NCBI RefSeq assembly: GCF_036231965.1
Contig: NZ_CP109499.1
Location: 186,001-250,000, forward strand
Length of the DNA stretch: 64,000 nt
Direction: 5' to 3'
From: Streptomyces sp. NBC_01428
Lineage (GTDB): Bacteria; Actinomycetota; Actinomycetes; Streptomycetales; Streptomycetaceae
Shown: positions 35,352-44,686 of the stretch, in pieces
How positions within the stretch are numbered: position 1 is the stretch's first letter
Layout: each line of letters opens with the position of its first letter
Notes under the pieces: model-generated
Database searches by the model: none
The model's input: only the letters and a program-made list of their open reading frames with translations
What the model was told of the DNA's origin: nothing
Program-made: the position numbers and the translations under genes

Positions 35352-36359
35352 CTACGAGGGGAGGATCGCGTCGAAATAGCCTGGCCCCGAACTGGGGAGG
35401 ACGCCGGGTGCGGCGGTGTAGCGGCGGGTCTGGGTCTGCCAGGCGTGGTAGCCGCTCATCCACAGAGCCATCACGTCGACGTAGGCCCGGACGTCATTCA
35501 ACTCGGTTTTCTTCAGGTGTAGTTGTCGGCCCATGGAGAGCACGTGCGCCTCGAGTTCCTTGAACCGCCCGGTGCGACGTGCGACTTCCTCGCGGGCGGT
35601 GGAGACGGCCTCCTCGCGGGTGCAGCGTTCGGCGTGCTGGATGACGAGGACGAGGTTGTCGATGTCGCCGCGCTCTTCCTCCTTCTCCAGGGAGTACACG
35701 TCGTTGCACATCATGGTGACGTCGACCGCGATGTCCCTCATCAGGCGCAACTGCGGGCTGTGGAACACGGACGGAGGGATGTCGAGTCCGGCGGCGCGCT
35801 CGCCGAGGGACAGGGGCAGCGCGGTGCCCGCGATGCCGCGGCGGACCTGCAGGTAGGTCTCCATGTCCCCGGGTGTGCCGCGGATCCGGCCGATGGCCTC
35901 GTGAGCCTGGGTGGCGAGGTAGTACTCCCACTCGTGTGCGGTCCGGGCGATCCAGCCGGGGTGGGCGCCGGCGCAGCTTCGGGTCCAGAGGTCCGCGAAA
36001 GCTCGCGAACAGGGGTCCGCGCCGGAACCGGCCGGCGCTCCGTGGACGATGTCGATCAGCTTCTGGCAGACGCCGGCGGCGCGGGCCGGGTCCCGACCGA
36101 GGGGTCCGTCGAACTGGTCGTCGAAGACGAAGAAGAACGCCATCGCGTCCGCGCACAGGTCGAGGCCCGCGGCCCGCGCGTAGGGCATGCCGTGAGCGGC
36201 CAGGCCCGGCATGTCCCACGAGGCGTACCACCGAAGCGACGGCCCTGGCCTCACCAGTCCAAGGCGCTCCACCCATTCCAGGTTCCTTCGGCGGGCGCCC
36301 TCCAGGTCGGGGCTCAGGACGACGGGGAAGGGCAGGTCGAAGGTGATGTCCTGCGGCAC
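35352..36359 (-). CDS. Class I terpene synthase (sesquiterpene cyclase type)
   Basis: 335 aa, typical for bacterial cyclases. The Asp-rich motif is FVFDDQFDG (Asp80, Asp81, Asp84). The NSE triad is NDVYSLEKE (Asn219, Ser223, Glu227). The pyrophosphate-sensor Arg lies 46 residues before Asn219 (RRGIAG), and the RY pair sits in TRRYTAAP near the C-terminus. All catalytic elements are intact. The substrate is probably farnesyl diphosphate; the product is not predictable. GTG 36359 has GGAG 7 nt upstream. No P450 or prenyltransferase gene adjoins it. Confidence 0.92.
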   Translation of the reverse strand: MPQDITFDLPFPVVLSPDLEGARRRNLEWVERLGLVRPGPSLRWYASWDMPGLAAHGMPYARAAGLDLCADAMAFFFVFDDQFDGPLGRDPARAAGVCQKLIDIVHGAPAGSGADPCSRAFADLWTRSCAGAHPGWIARTAHEWEYYLATQAHEAIGRIRGTPGDMETYLQVRRGIAGTALPLSLGERAAGLDIPPSVFHSPQLRLMRDIAVDVTMMCNDVYSLEKEEERGDIDNLVLVIQHAERCTREEAVSTAREEVARRTGRFKELEAHVLSMGRQLHLKKTELNDVRAYVDVMALWMSGYHAWQTQTRRYTAAPGVLPSSGPGYFDAILPS

Positions 36360-36569
36360 GTGAGTCTCCGTGAGACAGCCGGTCCGGCGGTGTGCCGGAC
36401 CACGCATCCTGTGGTGGAGTTCCACGATCTCGCGGTTCGCGGATCTGCCCGAGGCGTCGGCCGGTCACTTCGCGGCCGATATGCGTCCTGAGGAGGGTCG
36501 GCCAAGGACTCGCTCGCTACGTCCTGGGGCCGATGCGGGGGCTCTCTGGTGTCGTGTGATGCTGGCGTG

Positions 36570-37070
36570 ATGACGGAACAAGGCGGGATCGTTGTCGTCC
36601 CCTGGCCGGGGCGGAGACTCTCCGCGCAGGGGGAGCTGGCCGGTCTGTTGGCCGCGTACCACCTGGCGACGGAGGCCGAGAAGGGCGAGGCTGTCTCCGA
36701 CGTGGACGAGTTGCCGGACCGCTATCGGGCGGAGATCTCGGACCCGGGGACGGCGTTCGCCGAGGATGCCGTGCTGCTGGCCCTCGTCGGCGACACGGCC
36801 GTGGGCTGCCTGGTGATGACCGCCCCCGCCGACGGGCGGTCGGAGGTCAAGCGCCTTTGGACGGACCCGTCCGTCCGGGGCCGGGGCATCGCCTCCGCCC
36901 TTCTCTGCGCCGCGTTCGAGCAGGCCGCGGAGAGCGGTGTGAAGACCGTGCGGCTGTCGGTGTGGAACTGGCGGACCGGGGCCATCGCCCTGTACGGGCG
37001 GCTCGGCTTCGCCGTTGTCGCATCATGGGACGCACGGGATCGACTGGTGTGCATGCAGCGCGCCGTGTGA
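36570..37070 (+). CDS. GNAT family N-acetyltransferase
   Basis: 166 aa. The acetyl-CoA-binding core is EVKRLWTDPSVRGRGIASALLCAAFEQAAESGVKTVRLSVWNWRTGAIALYGRLGF, with the R-x-x-G-x-G/A loop as RGRGIA. The N-terminal helices (LAGLLAAYHLATEAEKGEAVSDVDELPDRYRAEI) precede it. ATG 36570 is preferred over an ATG seven codons earlier because the earlier codons fall in the upstream leader region; the ribosome site is weak. The acceptor substrate is unknown. Confidence 0.85.
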   Translation: MTEQGGIVVVPWPGRRLSAQGELAGLLAAYHLATEAEKGEAVSDVDELPDRYRAEISDPGTAFAEDAVLLALVGDTAVGCLVMTAPADGRSEVKRLWTDPSVRGRGIASALLCAAFEQAAESGVKTVRLSVWNWRTGAIALYGRLGFAVVASWDARDRLVCMQRAV

Positions 37071-37272
37071 GTGGCGGCCGGCCATGCGGCGAGGGCGCCC
37101 CGAGCGGGGGTGCGCCTCGCGGCAGCCGTAACGTCCTGACCGGCGTCGGTCCGTTCCTCGGTGAGGCGCGTCCTCAGCCGCGCCGCCGGTTCAGGAGCCA
37201 CCACGCGGTCACCAGGTCTTCGGCAGGCCCTGCTCAAGGAACCCAGCGAGCCCCGGTCTGCCGGCCTCCGGA

Positions 37273-37740
37273 TCAGTTGAGGATCGCGAAAGAGTGGTCG
37301 GCGGGATCGACCAGCGCACGCAGGTGAGCGCCGACGTGCAGGTCGGTGCCACCCGCACGGCTCTGGGTCACCTCGAACGGGACGAGGCCGCTGCCACTGA
37401 GCCTCATGACGACCTCGTAGACGTGGCCCTCGTCCGAGGAGACGAGGGTGAGGGCGATGATTTCCGCCGTCGCCCGGATTCCGACCGTTTCGAGGCGTCG
37501 GGTCGCCGCGCGGTTGCGGCCCGCCAGACGCCACACCGCGACGCCGGCCGGGATGCCCACGGCCGTGGCGAGGGCACCGACCAGCAGAGCGACCCAGGAG
37601 TGCGTGAGGGACGAGGCCGCGATGGCCAGGACGACTGGTCCGCAGAGGAGTATCAGAGCGGCCAGGCCCTTGATCAGCGCGGCACCGACCCCGTTGAGGG
37701 TCGACACCTGGATCGGTTCTGCGCGTCTGCTGGTGACCAT
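37273..37740 (-). CDS. Small membrane protein of unknown function
   Basis: 155 aa with two adjacent membrane helices (ALIKGLAALILLCGPVVLAIAASSL and WVALLVGALATAVGIPAGVAVWRLA). They are followed by a soluble C-terminal domain of about 75 residues (TVGIRATAEIIALTLVSSDEGHVYEVVMRLSG...LRALVDPADHSFAILN) that is beta-rich and resembles a small DUF3592-like fold, an uncertain match. It is convergent with the GNAT gene. Confidence 0.65.
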   Translation of the reverse strand: MVTSRRAEPIQVSTLNGVGAALIKGLAALILLCGPVVLAIAASSLTHSWVALLVGALATAVGIPAGVAVWRLAGRNRAATRRLETVGIRATAEIIALTLVSSDEGHVYEVVMRLSGSGLVPFEVTQSRAGGTDLHVGAHLRALVDPADHSFAILN

Positions 37741-37981
37741 CTTCGTAAATTAGCCGTCGGGCCTGGTCGGAGGCCACCGCACAAAGGCAGCCGGGGAAAC
37801 CGCCGATCGGCTGCGCCCCCTTCTGGACGGCAGCCGGGCGGGACGACGACGTCGCCGAAACGGACGCGGGGAGCCACGAGCGGCTGGTCTCGGCGGGCTT
37901 CGGTAAAGAGCGTGATCCCTTATGGATCCCGTTCGGGAAAGACGCCGGATCGTCCCACGCGTCCCGCCCTACGGTTACGTC

Positions 37982-38335
37982 ATGAGCGATCCATCGCAAG
38001 CGCCTGTCACGCCCGTCGAGGCATACGAACCCCCCTACTACGTGGCTGTCTTCACCACGGTTCGAACGCAGGACCAGAGCGGCTACAGCGAGACGAACGC
38101 CCGCATGGAAGAGCTGGTGAAGGAGATCCCTGGGTACCTGGGGATGGACCACGCGCAGACTCCGGGCGGCCTGGGCATCACCGTCGGGTATTTCCGTGAC
38201 GCGGAAGCTCTCACGGAATGGCGATCCCACGCCGAGCACCGCGCCGCCCAACAGCGTGGACGAGCCGAGTGGTACGAGAACTACACCCTGCATGTGGCGA
38301 AGGTGGAGCGGAGCCACGGGTTCTCACGACCGTAG
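37982..38335 (+). CDS. Antibiotic biosynthesis monooxygenase domain protein
   Basis: 117 aa. YVAVFTTVRTQDQSGYSETNARMEELVKEIPGYLGMDHAQTPGGLGITVGYFRDAEALTEWRSHAEHRAAQQRGRAEWYENYTLHVAKVER is one ABM-type ferredoxin-like domain. Proteins of this pattern are often annotated as heme-degrading or quinol monooxygenases; no catalytic residue is decisive. The spacing from the AT-rich sequence GGTTACGTC to ATG 37982 is short, so a leaderless message is possible. Confidence 0.8.
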   Translation: MSDPSQAPVTPVEAYEPPYYVAVFTTVRTQDQSGYSETNARMEELVKEIPGYLGMDHAQTPGGLGITVGYFRDAEALTEWRSHAEHRAAQQRGRAEWYENYTLHVAKVERSHGFSRP

Positions 38336-38422
38336 GTCTCGCCGACCGACTCCGTCGCCGGGTGCCGGCGGTTCACCCGGGCTCCCTGACGGCACTCTCA
38401 CGACGGCCTGGACGAAAGCCTT

Positions 38423-39382
38423 TCAGTGCGGGAAGACACGGGGTGGCCGCGTCACCACGGAATCACGGAACTCGGCGATCCGCGAGTGGACTTGGCGCAT
38501 CAGATGGGTGTCCTCGATCCGGTCCAGGTACAGGCAGCGTGCCGCCAGGCCCGGGAGGGCGAAGGCGAAGTACAGGGACATCAGGGGGTTCACGAACAAC
38601 TCGCTGCCCCGGGTGCGATCGGTGAACCGGACGTCACCGAACGAGCCGCGCACGGCCGCCGCGATGGATCCGTTGACGATGCTGGGGTGGTCCGGGGTGT
38701 GCTGCTGAGCGTGCGTCACCGCGTCGAGGTAGAGCGCGCCCTCGCGAGTCGCGCGGGGTATCGAGAACGCACCGAGGTACGCGCCGTCGCGTTCCAGCGC
38801 GGCGATGTTCTCCAACACCTGCGCGTGGTTGACGCCGTGGTACGCATCGACGCCGAATCCGACCGACACGACGAGGCGGGTGGCCACGTCGTCCAGGGCG
38901 GCCAGCGCGGCCACGCTGGCCAGGTCCTCCTCCGGCGTACCGAGCCCGGCTTCGTCGCCGCGCATCAGTATGTCCGTGCCACCGTCGACCAGGACCACGG
39001 CATCGACACCGTGCAGTTCGATCAGTGCTTCATAGGCCGCGCGCAGCGGACGGACCCCGGTCTGGGGGAAGGCGTACACGGTGGAGGGATAGCCGTGCTG
39101 ATGCAGCCATTGGGCAAGGGTCCTCTCGGGGAAGTAGGTCTGATGCAACGATGACGTCGGTCCCACCGCTGCCACGTCGGGTGCGGCCCAGTCGTCGACG
39201 GGGAGCCCCTCCAGCGCGCTGAAGGAGAGGTTGGCGAGGTACACCTGCTTGCCCTGGTGCATGAGGGAGAGCGCCAGCGGCAGGCCGGAGTAGATGTCGA
39301 AGCCGCCACCCGCACCCGCGACGAGGATCCGTTCGGCATCGGCGAGGCGGGCGAAGAGCGGGTTGCAGTGGAGTGCCGTCAT
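38423..39382 (-). CDS. DUF1152 domain-containing protein
   Basis: 319 aa. A glycine-rich loop ILVAGAGGGFDIYSGLPLALSL and a later VVLVDGGTDILMRGDEAGLGTPEEDLASV are the conserved blocks of DUF1152, a family of unknown function with a Rossmann-like, possibly nucleotide-binding, fold. ATG 39382 is placed by GGGAG about 9 nt upstream; ATG 39391 is too close to that site. It is divergent from the methyltransferase at 39522. Confidence 0.78.
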   Translation of the reverse strand: MTALHCNPLFARLADAERILVAGAGGGFDIYSGLPLALSLMHQGKQVYLANLSFSALEGLPVDDWAAPDVAAVGPTSSLHQTYFPERTLAQWLHQHGYPSTVYAFPQTGVRPLRAAYEALIELHGVDAVVLVDGGTDILMRGDEAGLGTPEEDLASVAALAALDDVATRLVVSVGFGVDAYHGVNHAQVLENIAALERDGAYLGAFSIPRATREGALYLDAVTHAQQHTPDHPSIVNGSIAAAVRGSFGDVRFTDRTRGSELFVNPLMSLYFAFALPGLAARCLYLDRIEDTHLMRQVHSRIAEFRDSVVTRPPRVFPH

Positions 39383-39521
39383 GCCGATCATTCTCCCGGG
39401 GCCGATGGTGCCGAACACGCCCGGAGGGACGACCTGCAGCGTCCCTGCACGTCGGCCCGCGAATCGGTCGGTCGGATAAGGTCGCGACAAGATCGACTTT
39501 GCTCAGACCGGGAGGGATTCC

Positions 39522-40337
39522 GTGTCGATGACGACGTTCGACGAGAGCGAGCGGCTGAAGTGGGCCGGCCAGGGTGCCGCCTACGCCGGAGGCTTCGCCA
39601 AGCTGTGCGCCTACGCCGTACCGCACCTGCTCGATGCCGCCGAGGTCGGACCCGGCACGCGGATGCTGGATGTGGGGACGGGGCCGGGTACGGTGGCCGC
39701 CGCCGCGTGCGCAAGAGGCGCGACGGTCACTGCCGTGGACGCGGAGCCGACCATGGTCGAGCTGGCCGAGCAGTCCGCGCCGCCGGCTGACGTGCGCGTG
39801 GCCACGCTTCCCGAACTGCCCTTTTCCGAGGCGGAGTTCGACGTCGTCGTCGCCAACTTCGTACTGAACCACGTGGGTCGGCCCAAGATGGCCTTGGCGG
39901 AACTCCGTCGCGTCGTGAAACCCGGCGGCTTGATCGCGTTGACGGTTTGGGCGATGCCGCCCGCTCCCGGCCAGGCCTTGATCGGTCGTGCGATCCGGGC
40001 CGCGGGTGCTGTACGTCCGCCCGGCCTGCCTGCGGGGCTGGCACCGGAGGACGAGTTCACCCGGGACGAGAACGGCCTGGCGGAGCTGCTGGATTCGGCG
40101 GGACTCCGCGAGGCGACGTGCGAGACGCTGCGCTGGAATCACCGCGCGAGCGTCGATGAGTGGTGGAGCGGGCCCGCGAGCGGTGTCGCGTCCGCCGGTC
40201 TGATGGTGACGAGCCAGACCTCACGGGTCCGGGCCGAGATCAAGCGCCACTTCGACCTGTTCAGCGCGGAACTCGCGGATTCCGACGGCGTGTTGTCGCT
40301 GCCGCACGCGGCGTTGCTCGCTCGGGCCCGCCGCTGA
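39522..40337 (+). CDS. SAM-dependent methyltransferase (class I, UbiE-like)
   Basis: 271 aa. SAM motif I is MLDVGTGPGTVAAAACARGATVTAVDAEPTMVELA and motif post-I/II is FDVVVANFVLNHVGRPKMALAELRRVVKPGGLIALTVW. The start GTG 39522 has GGGAGG 6 nt ahead; ATG 39528 is an in-frame alternative two codons later. No adjacent partner indicates the methyl acceptor. Confidence 0.88.
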   Translation: MSMTTFDESERLKWAGQGAAYAGGFAKLCAYAVPHLLDAAEVGPGTRMLDVGTGPGTVAAAACARGATVTAVDAEPTMVELAEQSAPPADVRVATLPELPFSEAEFDVVVANFVLNHVGRPKMALAELRRVVKPGGLIALTVWAMPPAPGQALIGRAIRAAGAVRPPGLPAGLAPEDEFTRDENGLAELLDSAGLREATCETLRWNHRASVDEWWSGPASGVASAGLMVTSQTSRVRAEIKRHFDLFSAELADSDGVLSLPHAALLARARR

Positions 40338-40497
40338 CCGGTCGTCCGGGCCCTGGGTCGGCCGGCTGCGTGCCGGTCACACAAGGCGATGAGCCGCCGA
40401 TGACGCCACCTGTGTGATGTGCGGTCCCTGCCGCAACCGAACCGGCTCCAGGAGTGGTCTGCAACGGTAGTCCGCAACGCACAGTGAGGAGAGCATC

Positions 40498-40815
40498 ATG
40501 GCTCATTGGAGCAACGAGGCCCTGGGTTCCTGCGCCTTCGGTGCACACGAGGCCGCGCTGCCGGTGGAGAACTGCTGGCCGGGCGCTGTCCAGCCCGGCC
40601 ACGACGCCGACGTCTTCCTGCCCCCGCCCAATCCCGCGCACCGGCTCCGCTACACCCTCGACCCGCAGGACCAGCGGCGACTGGCCCTGCACGCGGCACT
40701 CACCGCGGCGGGTATCCCGCCCATGCCCGAGGACCGTGCCGCCATCGATCAGATCAGCGCCCTGCCCCCGGCCGTCAACACCGTCCTGCAACGCTGGCTG
40801 CATCACGCCCTGTAG
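40498..40815 (+). CDS. Small protein of unknown function (105 aa)
   Basis: ATG 40498 follows AGGAGA. The product (HWSNEALGSCAFGAHEAALP ... LDPQDQRRLALHAALTAAGIPP ... AINAISALPPAVNTVLQRWLHHAL in outline) is a soluble protein with a Pro/Asn-rich middle and helical C-terminus. I do not recognise a family. G/C-rich third positions support real coding. A 7-bp dyad (TCACACA, TGTGTGA) lies between this and the previous gene. Confidence 0.6.
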   Translation: MAHWSNEALGSCAFGAHEAALPVENCWPGAVQPGHDADVFLPPPNPAHRLRYTLDPQDQRRLALHAALTAAGIPPMPEDRAAIDQISALPPAVNTVLQRWLHHAL

Positions 40816-41011
40816 GCGGCCCGGCCAGTCCTCCGCGATGAAGGCGCACGGCTTGCCACGGTCGGCAGGCGTTGCGTCCGGCGGGTCGGATTGGGCTCGA
40901 TGACCGGTCCCAGCAGGCCACTCACACCATCTGGAGTCACGGCTGCCTCCGATAGGTTCGATGCCGGTCCCGTTGGAGGACGGGTCCCGTACCTACGCGT
41001 GAGGGAATCGC

Positions 41012-41590
41012 ATGGCCACCATTCACCGCACCACCTTGTCGCCCACCAAGCTGGAGCTTCTCACCGGCTGGCTTCCGAAGCAGAGCTGGTATCGGGGAAG
41101 CGGGGCCTCGCCGGAACTGGTCAAGGCCGGCGGGTTCCGTCTGGACGATCCGGACGGCGCGGTCGGGATCGAGTTCATGGTCGTGGTGGATGCCGCACCG
41201 CAGGACCCGGTGGCGTACCTGGTGCCGCTGAGCTACCGCGGTGAGCCCTTGGAGGGCGCTCCCGGAGAGGCACTGATCGGCACCTCCGAGCATGGGGTGC
41301 TCGGTACCCGGTGGGTCTACGACGGTGTCCACGACCCGGTGGTGACAGCGCAGTTGCGTGCGCTGCTGCGCGGCAAGGCGGTGCCGCAGCAACAGAGTGA
41401 GAGCGACACCCCCGACCCGACCGTCACCGTGTACGCGTCCGGCGCCGGCGACGAACTGGACGTCCACGTCAACCGTGTCCTGCAGCCGATGCGGGCTGCG
41501 CAGACGCCGCCCAGGGGCGCTGTCGCCGGGTGGACCTGGTCGGACGGAACGTCGGCGCGAGGCGTTTTCGTGGACGTGGCGTCGTCATGA
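41012..41590 (+). CDS. Maltokinase N-terminal cap-like domain protein
   Basis: 192 aa. IHRTTLSPTKLELLTGWLPKQSWYRGSG and the strand pattern FRLDDPDGAVGIEFMVVVD...YLVPLSYRGEPL resemble the N-terminal cap of maltokinase-type proteins used as a separate small protein in many actinobacteria. HGVLGTRWVYDGVHDPVVTAQL is a further matching block. The kinase domain itself is absent, so no enzyme activity is implied. It is convergent with the SpoIIE phosphatase at 41598, the two stops being 7 bp apart. Confidence 0.7.
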   Translation: MATIHRTTLSPTKLELLTGWLPKQSWYRGSGASPELVKAGGFRLDDPDGAVGIEFMVVVDAAPQDPVAYLVPLSYRGEPLEGAPGEALIGTSEHGVLGTRWVYDGVHDPVVTAQLRALLRGKAVPQQQSESDTPDPTVTVYASGAGDELDVHVNRVLQPMRAAQTPPRGAVAGWTWSDGTSARGVFVDVASS

Positions 41591-41597
41591 ACGTCGG

Positions 41598-43733
41598 TCA
41601 GAGGACGGGGGGTTGGCCGGTGCGCAGCAGGAGCATGGCGATGTCGTCGGTGTAGTGGGCGTGGGGCCGGGCGTGGTGGAGGAGCATGTCGATGAGCCGG
41701 TCGAGGCTGTGCCCGCTGTGTCGGCCGAGGTGGCGGGCGAGGCCCTGGGCGGTCTGGTCGGCGTCGATGCCGGGAACTTCGATGAGGCCGTCGGTGTAGA
41801 GGGCGAGAGTGGTGCCCGGTGGGAGCGGTTGGGAGGTGAGGGGGTAGGCGAGGTCGGGGTCGATGCCGAGCAGGGGGCCGGGGTCGAGTTCCATCACGCA
41901 GGGTGAGGTAGCTGGATGATGGAGGAGCGGTGGTGGGTGGCCCGCGCTGGCCAGGACGGCTTCTTGGCGTGCGAGGTCGATGTGCACGTACAGGCAGGAG
42001 ACGAGCAGTTCGGTCTCCAGGTCGGCCAGGACCCGGTTCGTGCGGGCCAGTACTTGGTCGGGTGGGGCGCCTGCGGCCGCGTGGATCGCGGTGCGGACCT
42101 GGCCCATGAGGGCGGCAGCTGACACGTTGTGGCCTTGGACGTCGCCGATGACGGCTGCGGCCGTGGTGGCGTCGATGCGGATGACGTCGTAGAAGTCTCC
42201 CCCGATGTCCATGCCGCGGCTGGCGGGCAGGTAACGCGCGGCGCTCTCGAGGCCCGGCAGGCTCGGCAGGCTGCGCGGCAGAAGGGCTTGCTGGAGGGTG
42301 CCGGCGAGGTCGCGGGTCGCGTCGTAGAGCCTGGCACGGTCCAGGGCTTGGGCGATCAGTCCGGCCAGAGATGTCAGCACGGCGCGCTCGTCCGCGCCGA
42401 AGTCGTGAGGGCTGTCGTAGGAGAGGATGCAGCACCCCACGGGTTGGCCGGAGACGACCAGCGGCAGAAAGGCCCATGCCTGCTTGCCGCTGATCCTTGG
42501 CGCCCGGGGATAGCGGCGGGCCATCTCAGGGGGGCTGGCGAAGAAAGAGGGAATCCCGTCCGCGAGGACCTGCCCGGCAGGGGTGAGATCGGTGTCGAGC
42601 GGCAGGCCGTCGAGTCCTTCGATCGTATGCCGGTCGTAGCCGTGGTGTCCTGTGATCTTCAGCCGGCCGGCGTCGTTGGCCGAGAGCACCAGGCCGTCCG
42701 CGCCGAAGGCTGGCAGGACTTGGTCGGCGATCAGTTCGACGACGTCCCGCACGGCGACCGTCTCGGTGAGCGCGGCTGCCAGATGTACCAGTTGGTACAG
42801 GCGTCCGACCTGCGGAGGGCTCGGTGTGGCGGCGCCGACGGATCGTGATGGCGCGGGTGTCGGGATCTGGTCCTGCTCGGGTGCCGTGGCGGGCGTGATG
42901 CGGACACTGATGCCGCTGGCGTCCGGGTAGAGCTGGAATCGCAGCCAGGTGTCGGGGGGTCGTAGAGCCGTGAAGGTGACGGGATCTCGGCTGATGACGG
43001 CGGTGCGGTAGTGGTCTTCGATGTGGGTTTTGTCCAGCCAGGGCAGGGATTGCCAGGGGCGGGTGCCGAGCAGCCGTCCGGCATCGACGCCGAGCAGCGA
43101 CTCCGTCGCGGCGGCCAGGAAGGTGATCCGCCCCTGAAGGTCCAGGCCCAGTGCTGTTTCGGGCAAACGCTCGATGTAGTCCGCAGCCGCCTGCGGAGAC
43201 TGGCTCCCCTGCGGGCGGACGACCGCGCCGACAGGAACGATACGAGGATGCTCCGGCACGGCGGTCGGTACGGGGGCCTCATCCAGGAGGCGGGCGATGC
43301 GCCGTCCCGCGGAAGCGATATTGCCGCGTTCGCGTGCGGTGGCGCCGGGAGGGTGGCTGGCGGGCCACAGCAGCATGAGAGCGCCCCGGCATCGGCCGCT
43401 GTCCCGCAGCGGGGTCGCGGCGAGCGCGAACCGGTAGGGCAGGCTCGCGGCCGCGCGGGGATAGGCGCGGGCCATGTGGTCCTGCGATCCCACCCAGACC
43501 AGCCGGTCCTCGCGGATGGCGTCACCGACCGGTACGGGCGCGTTCAGGGGCACGCGCCGCCACGGCCAGGCCACATCCGCGGGGATGCCGCAGATCACGA
43601 CGAGGCTCAGGATCGCTTCTGTCTCGTCGAGCAGGTAGATACCACCCGCGGAGGCACCGGTGCGGCGCACCGTGTCCGCCAGGGCATCATCCAGCGTCCA
43701 GAAGCCGGGCTGCTGAGTGCGGCCAGACACCAC
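41598..43733 (-). CDS. PP2C/SpoIIE family phosphatase with GAF and PAS sensor domains
   Basis: 711 aa. From the N-terminus the layout is a GAF-like domain (about 15-150), a PAS domain (about 185-290, GLDLQGRITFLAAATESLLG), a second GAF (about 315-455, VAVRDVVELIADQVLPAFGADG) and a SpoIIE phosphatase domain (about 480-705). The metal-binding blocks there are GGDFYDVIRIDATTAAAVIGDVQGH and ALYTDGLIE. These proteins dephosphorylate anti-anti-sigma factors in partner-switching stress circuits. GTG 43733 follows GGGGG. The RsbW-like kinase at 47799 is a plausible circuit partner. Confidence 0.9.
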   Translation of the reverse strand: MVSGRTQQPGFWTLDDALADTVRRTGASAGGIYLLDETEAILSLVVICGIPADVAWPWRRVPLNAPVPVGDAIREDRLVWVGSQDHMARAYPRAAASLPYRFALAATPLRDSGRCRGALMLLWPASHPPGATARERGNIASAGRRIARLLDEAPVPTAVPEHPRIVPVGAVVRPQGSQSPQAAADYIERLPETALGLDLQGRITFLAAATESLLGVDAGRLLGTRPWQSLPWLDKTHIEDHYRTAVISRDPVTFTALRPPDTWLRFQLYPDASGISVRITPATAPEQDQIPTPAPSRSVGAATPSPPQVGRLYQLVHLAAALTETVAVRDVVELIADQVLPAFGADGLVLSANDAGRLKITGHHGYDRHTIEGLDGLPLDTDLTPAGQVLADGIPSFFASPPEMARRYPRAPRISGKQAWAFLPLVVSGQPVGCCILSYDSPHDFGADERAVLTSLAGLIAQALDRARLYDATRDLAGTLQQALLPRSLPSLPGLESAARYLPASRGMDIGGDFYDVIRIDATTAAAVIGDVQGHNVSAAALMGQVRTAIHAAAGAPPDQVLARTNRVLADLETELLVSCLYVHIDLARQEAVLASAGHPPPLLHHPATSPCVMELDPGPLLGIDPDLAYPLTSQPLPPGTTLALYTDGLIEVPGIDADQTAQGLARHLGRHSGHSLDRLIDMLLHHARPHAHYTDDIAMLLLRTGQPPVL

Positions 43734-44043
43734 ACGCCCCCATCCAGTGGGGCAGACAGTGCGGGAGGAGCGTCACGCGCTGCACGTACCGCCCACCCGT
43801 CTCTTATTGCGACAATACGCCCATACGTTACGCGATTGAGGAGTCGCGGGCAGCCGAAGGGGGGCGCCTGAGAACGCCGGCAACCTCACCCACCCGCCGC
43901 CTTCCGGCAGGGGGAACTCAGGAGTGCACGCCGGGCGCATGACGATCTCTCCCACGTCGTTCCGAGCAGCATGGGAGCGGCGCCGCAGCCGATTTCTTGG
44001 CTCCGACCCCGCGCCGCGCACCGGACCGTTAACGTCGCTACGC
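43734..44043. other. Intergenic region between phosphatase and NTF2-like genes
   Basis: 310 bp of divergent control region, AT-richer around 43800-43850. It must hold both promoters. I saw no clear dyad or hairpin. Confidence 0.4.
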
Positions 44044-44448
44044 ATGACAGCAGAATCACCGGCACAGACCGTGCAACGCCTGTTCCCGCTGCTCGCCGAG
44101 GGAAAGAACGCGGAGGCGTCGGCTCTCTTCGCTGACGTCGTGTCCTTCTCCGTCCCGCACCCGCCAGGCATCCCGTGGGTGCCTGAGGTCGACTCCGCGG
44201 AGGGCATGAGAACGTTCTTCGACCTGCTGCAGACCCATGTACAGGCCAAGGAGTTCGAGCTCCGTCAGGTCATCGCCGCCGACGACGATGTCGTTCTCAT
44301 CGGGCGCATGGTCTCCGAGGTCAAGAAGACGGGCCGCGAGATCGCCACCGCCTTCGCCCTGCACACCACGGTCCGGGATGGGCGAATCACCCGCTACCAC
44401 CTGTACGAGGACACCTACGCCGTCGCTCAGGCCTACTTCGGCGACTGA
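44044..44448 (+). CDS. NTF2/SnoaL-like protein (ketosteroid-isomerase fold)
   Basis: 134 aa. AQTVQRLFPLLAEGKNAEASALFADVVSFSVPHPPGIPWVPEVDSAEGMRTFFDLL and DDDVVLIGRMVSEVKKTGREIATAFALHTTVRDGRITRYHLYEDTYAV are the helix and sheet pattern of the NTF2-like fold, with the terminal HLYEDTYAV typical of SnoaL/LimA-like members. Function ranges from isomerase to small-molecule binding, so no reaction is claimed. The message may be leaderless, since ATG 44044 lies close behind a possible -10 region. Confidence 0.75.
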   Translation: MTAESPAQTVQRLFPLLAEGKNAEASALFADVVSFSVPHPPGIPWVPEVDSAEGMRTFFDLLQTHVQAKEFELRQVIAADDDVVLIGRMVSEVKKTGREIATAFALHTTVRDGRITRYHLYEDTYAVAQAYFGD

Positions 44449-44671
44449 TCACACCGCGTGTCCGATCACTGCCCGAACGCCATCAGCCGGGGCCGGTCGA
44501 CCGCCGACTGGGTACTCAGCAAGGGCACAGAAGCGCTCGGCCGGGCTCGCCACGGCCGGGCGAGAGGGTGAGTCGGCCAACCTCGATGCGAACTCCGGGT
44601 CCAGGCACCCACACAGAACCTGAGTCCATCCGGGTGCAGGCCGGGCAACCGTGAAACGACGGCGCAATGCC

Positions 44672-44677
44672 GGGTAC
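44672..44677 (+). promoter_or_regulatory. GGGTAC element before the DUF2231 gene
   Basis: GGGTAC sits 10 bp before ATG 44687. It matches the -10 of Streptomyces stress-sigma (SigB/SigH type) promoters, whose GNNT -35 is not clear here. Transcription would start at or next to the start codon, giving a leaderless message. Confidence 0.3.
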
Positions 44678-44686
44678 CCCTTGTGC

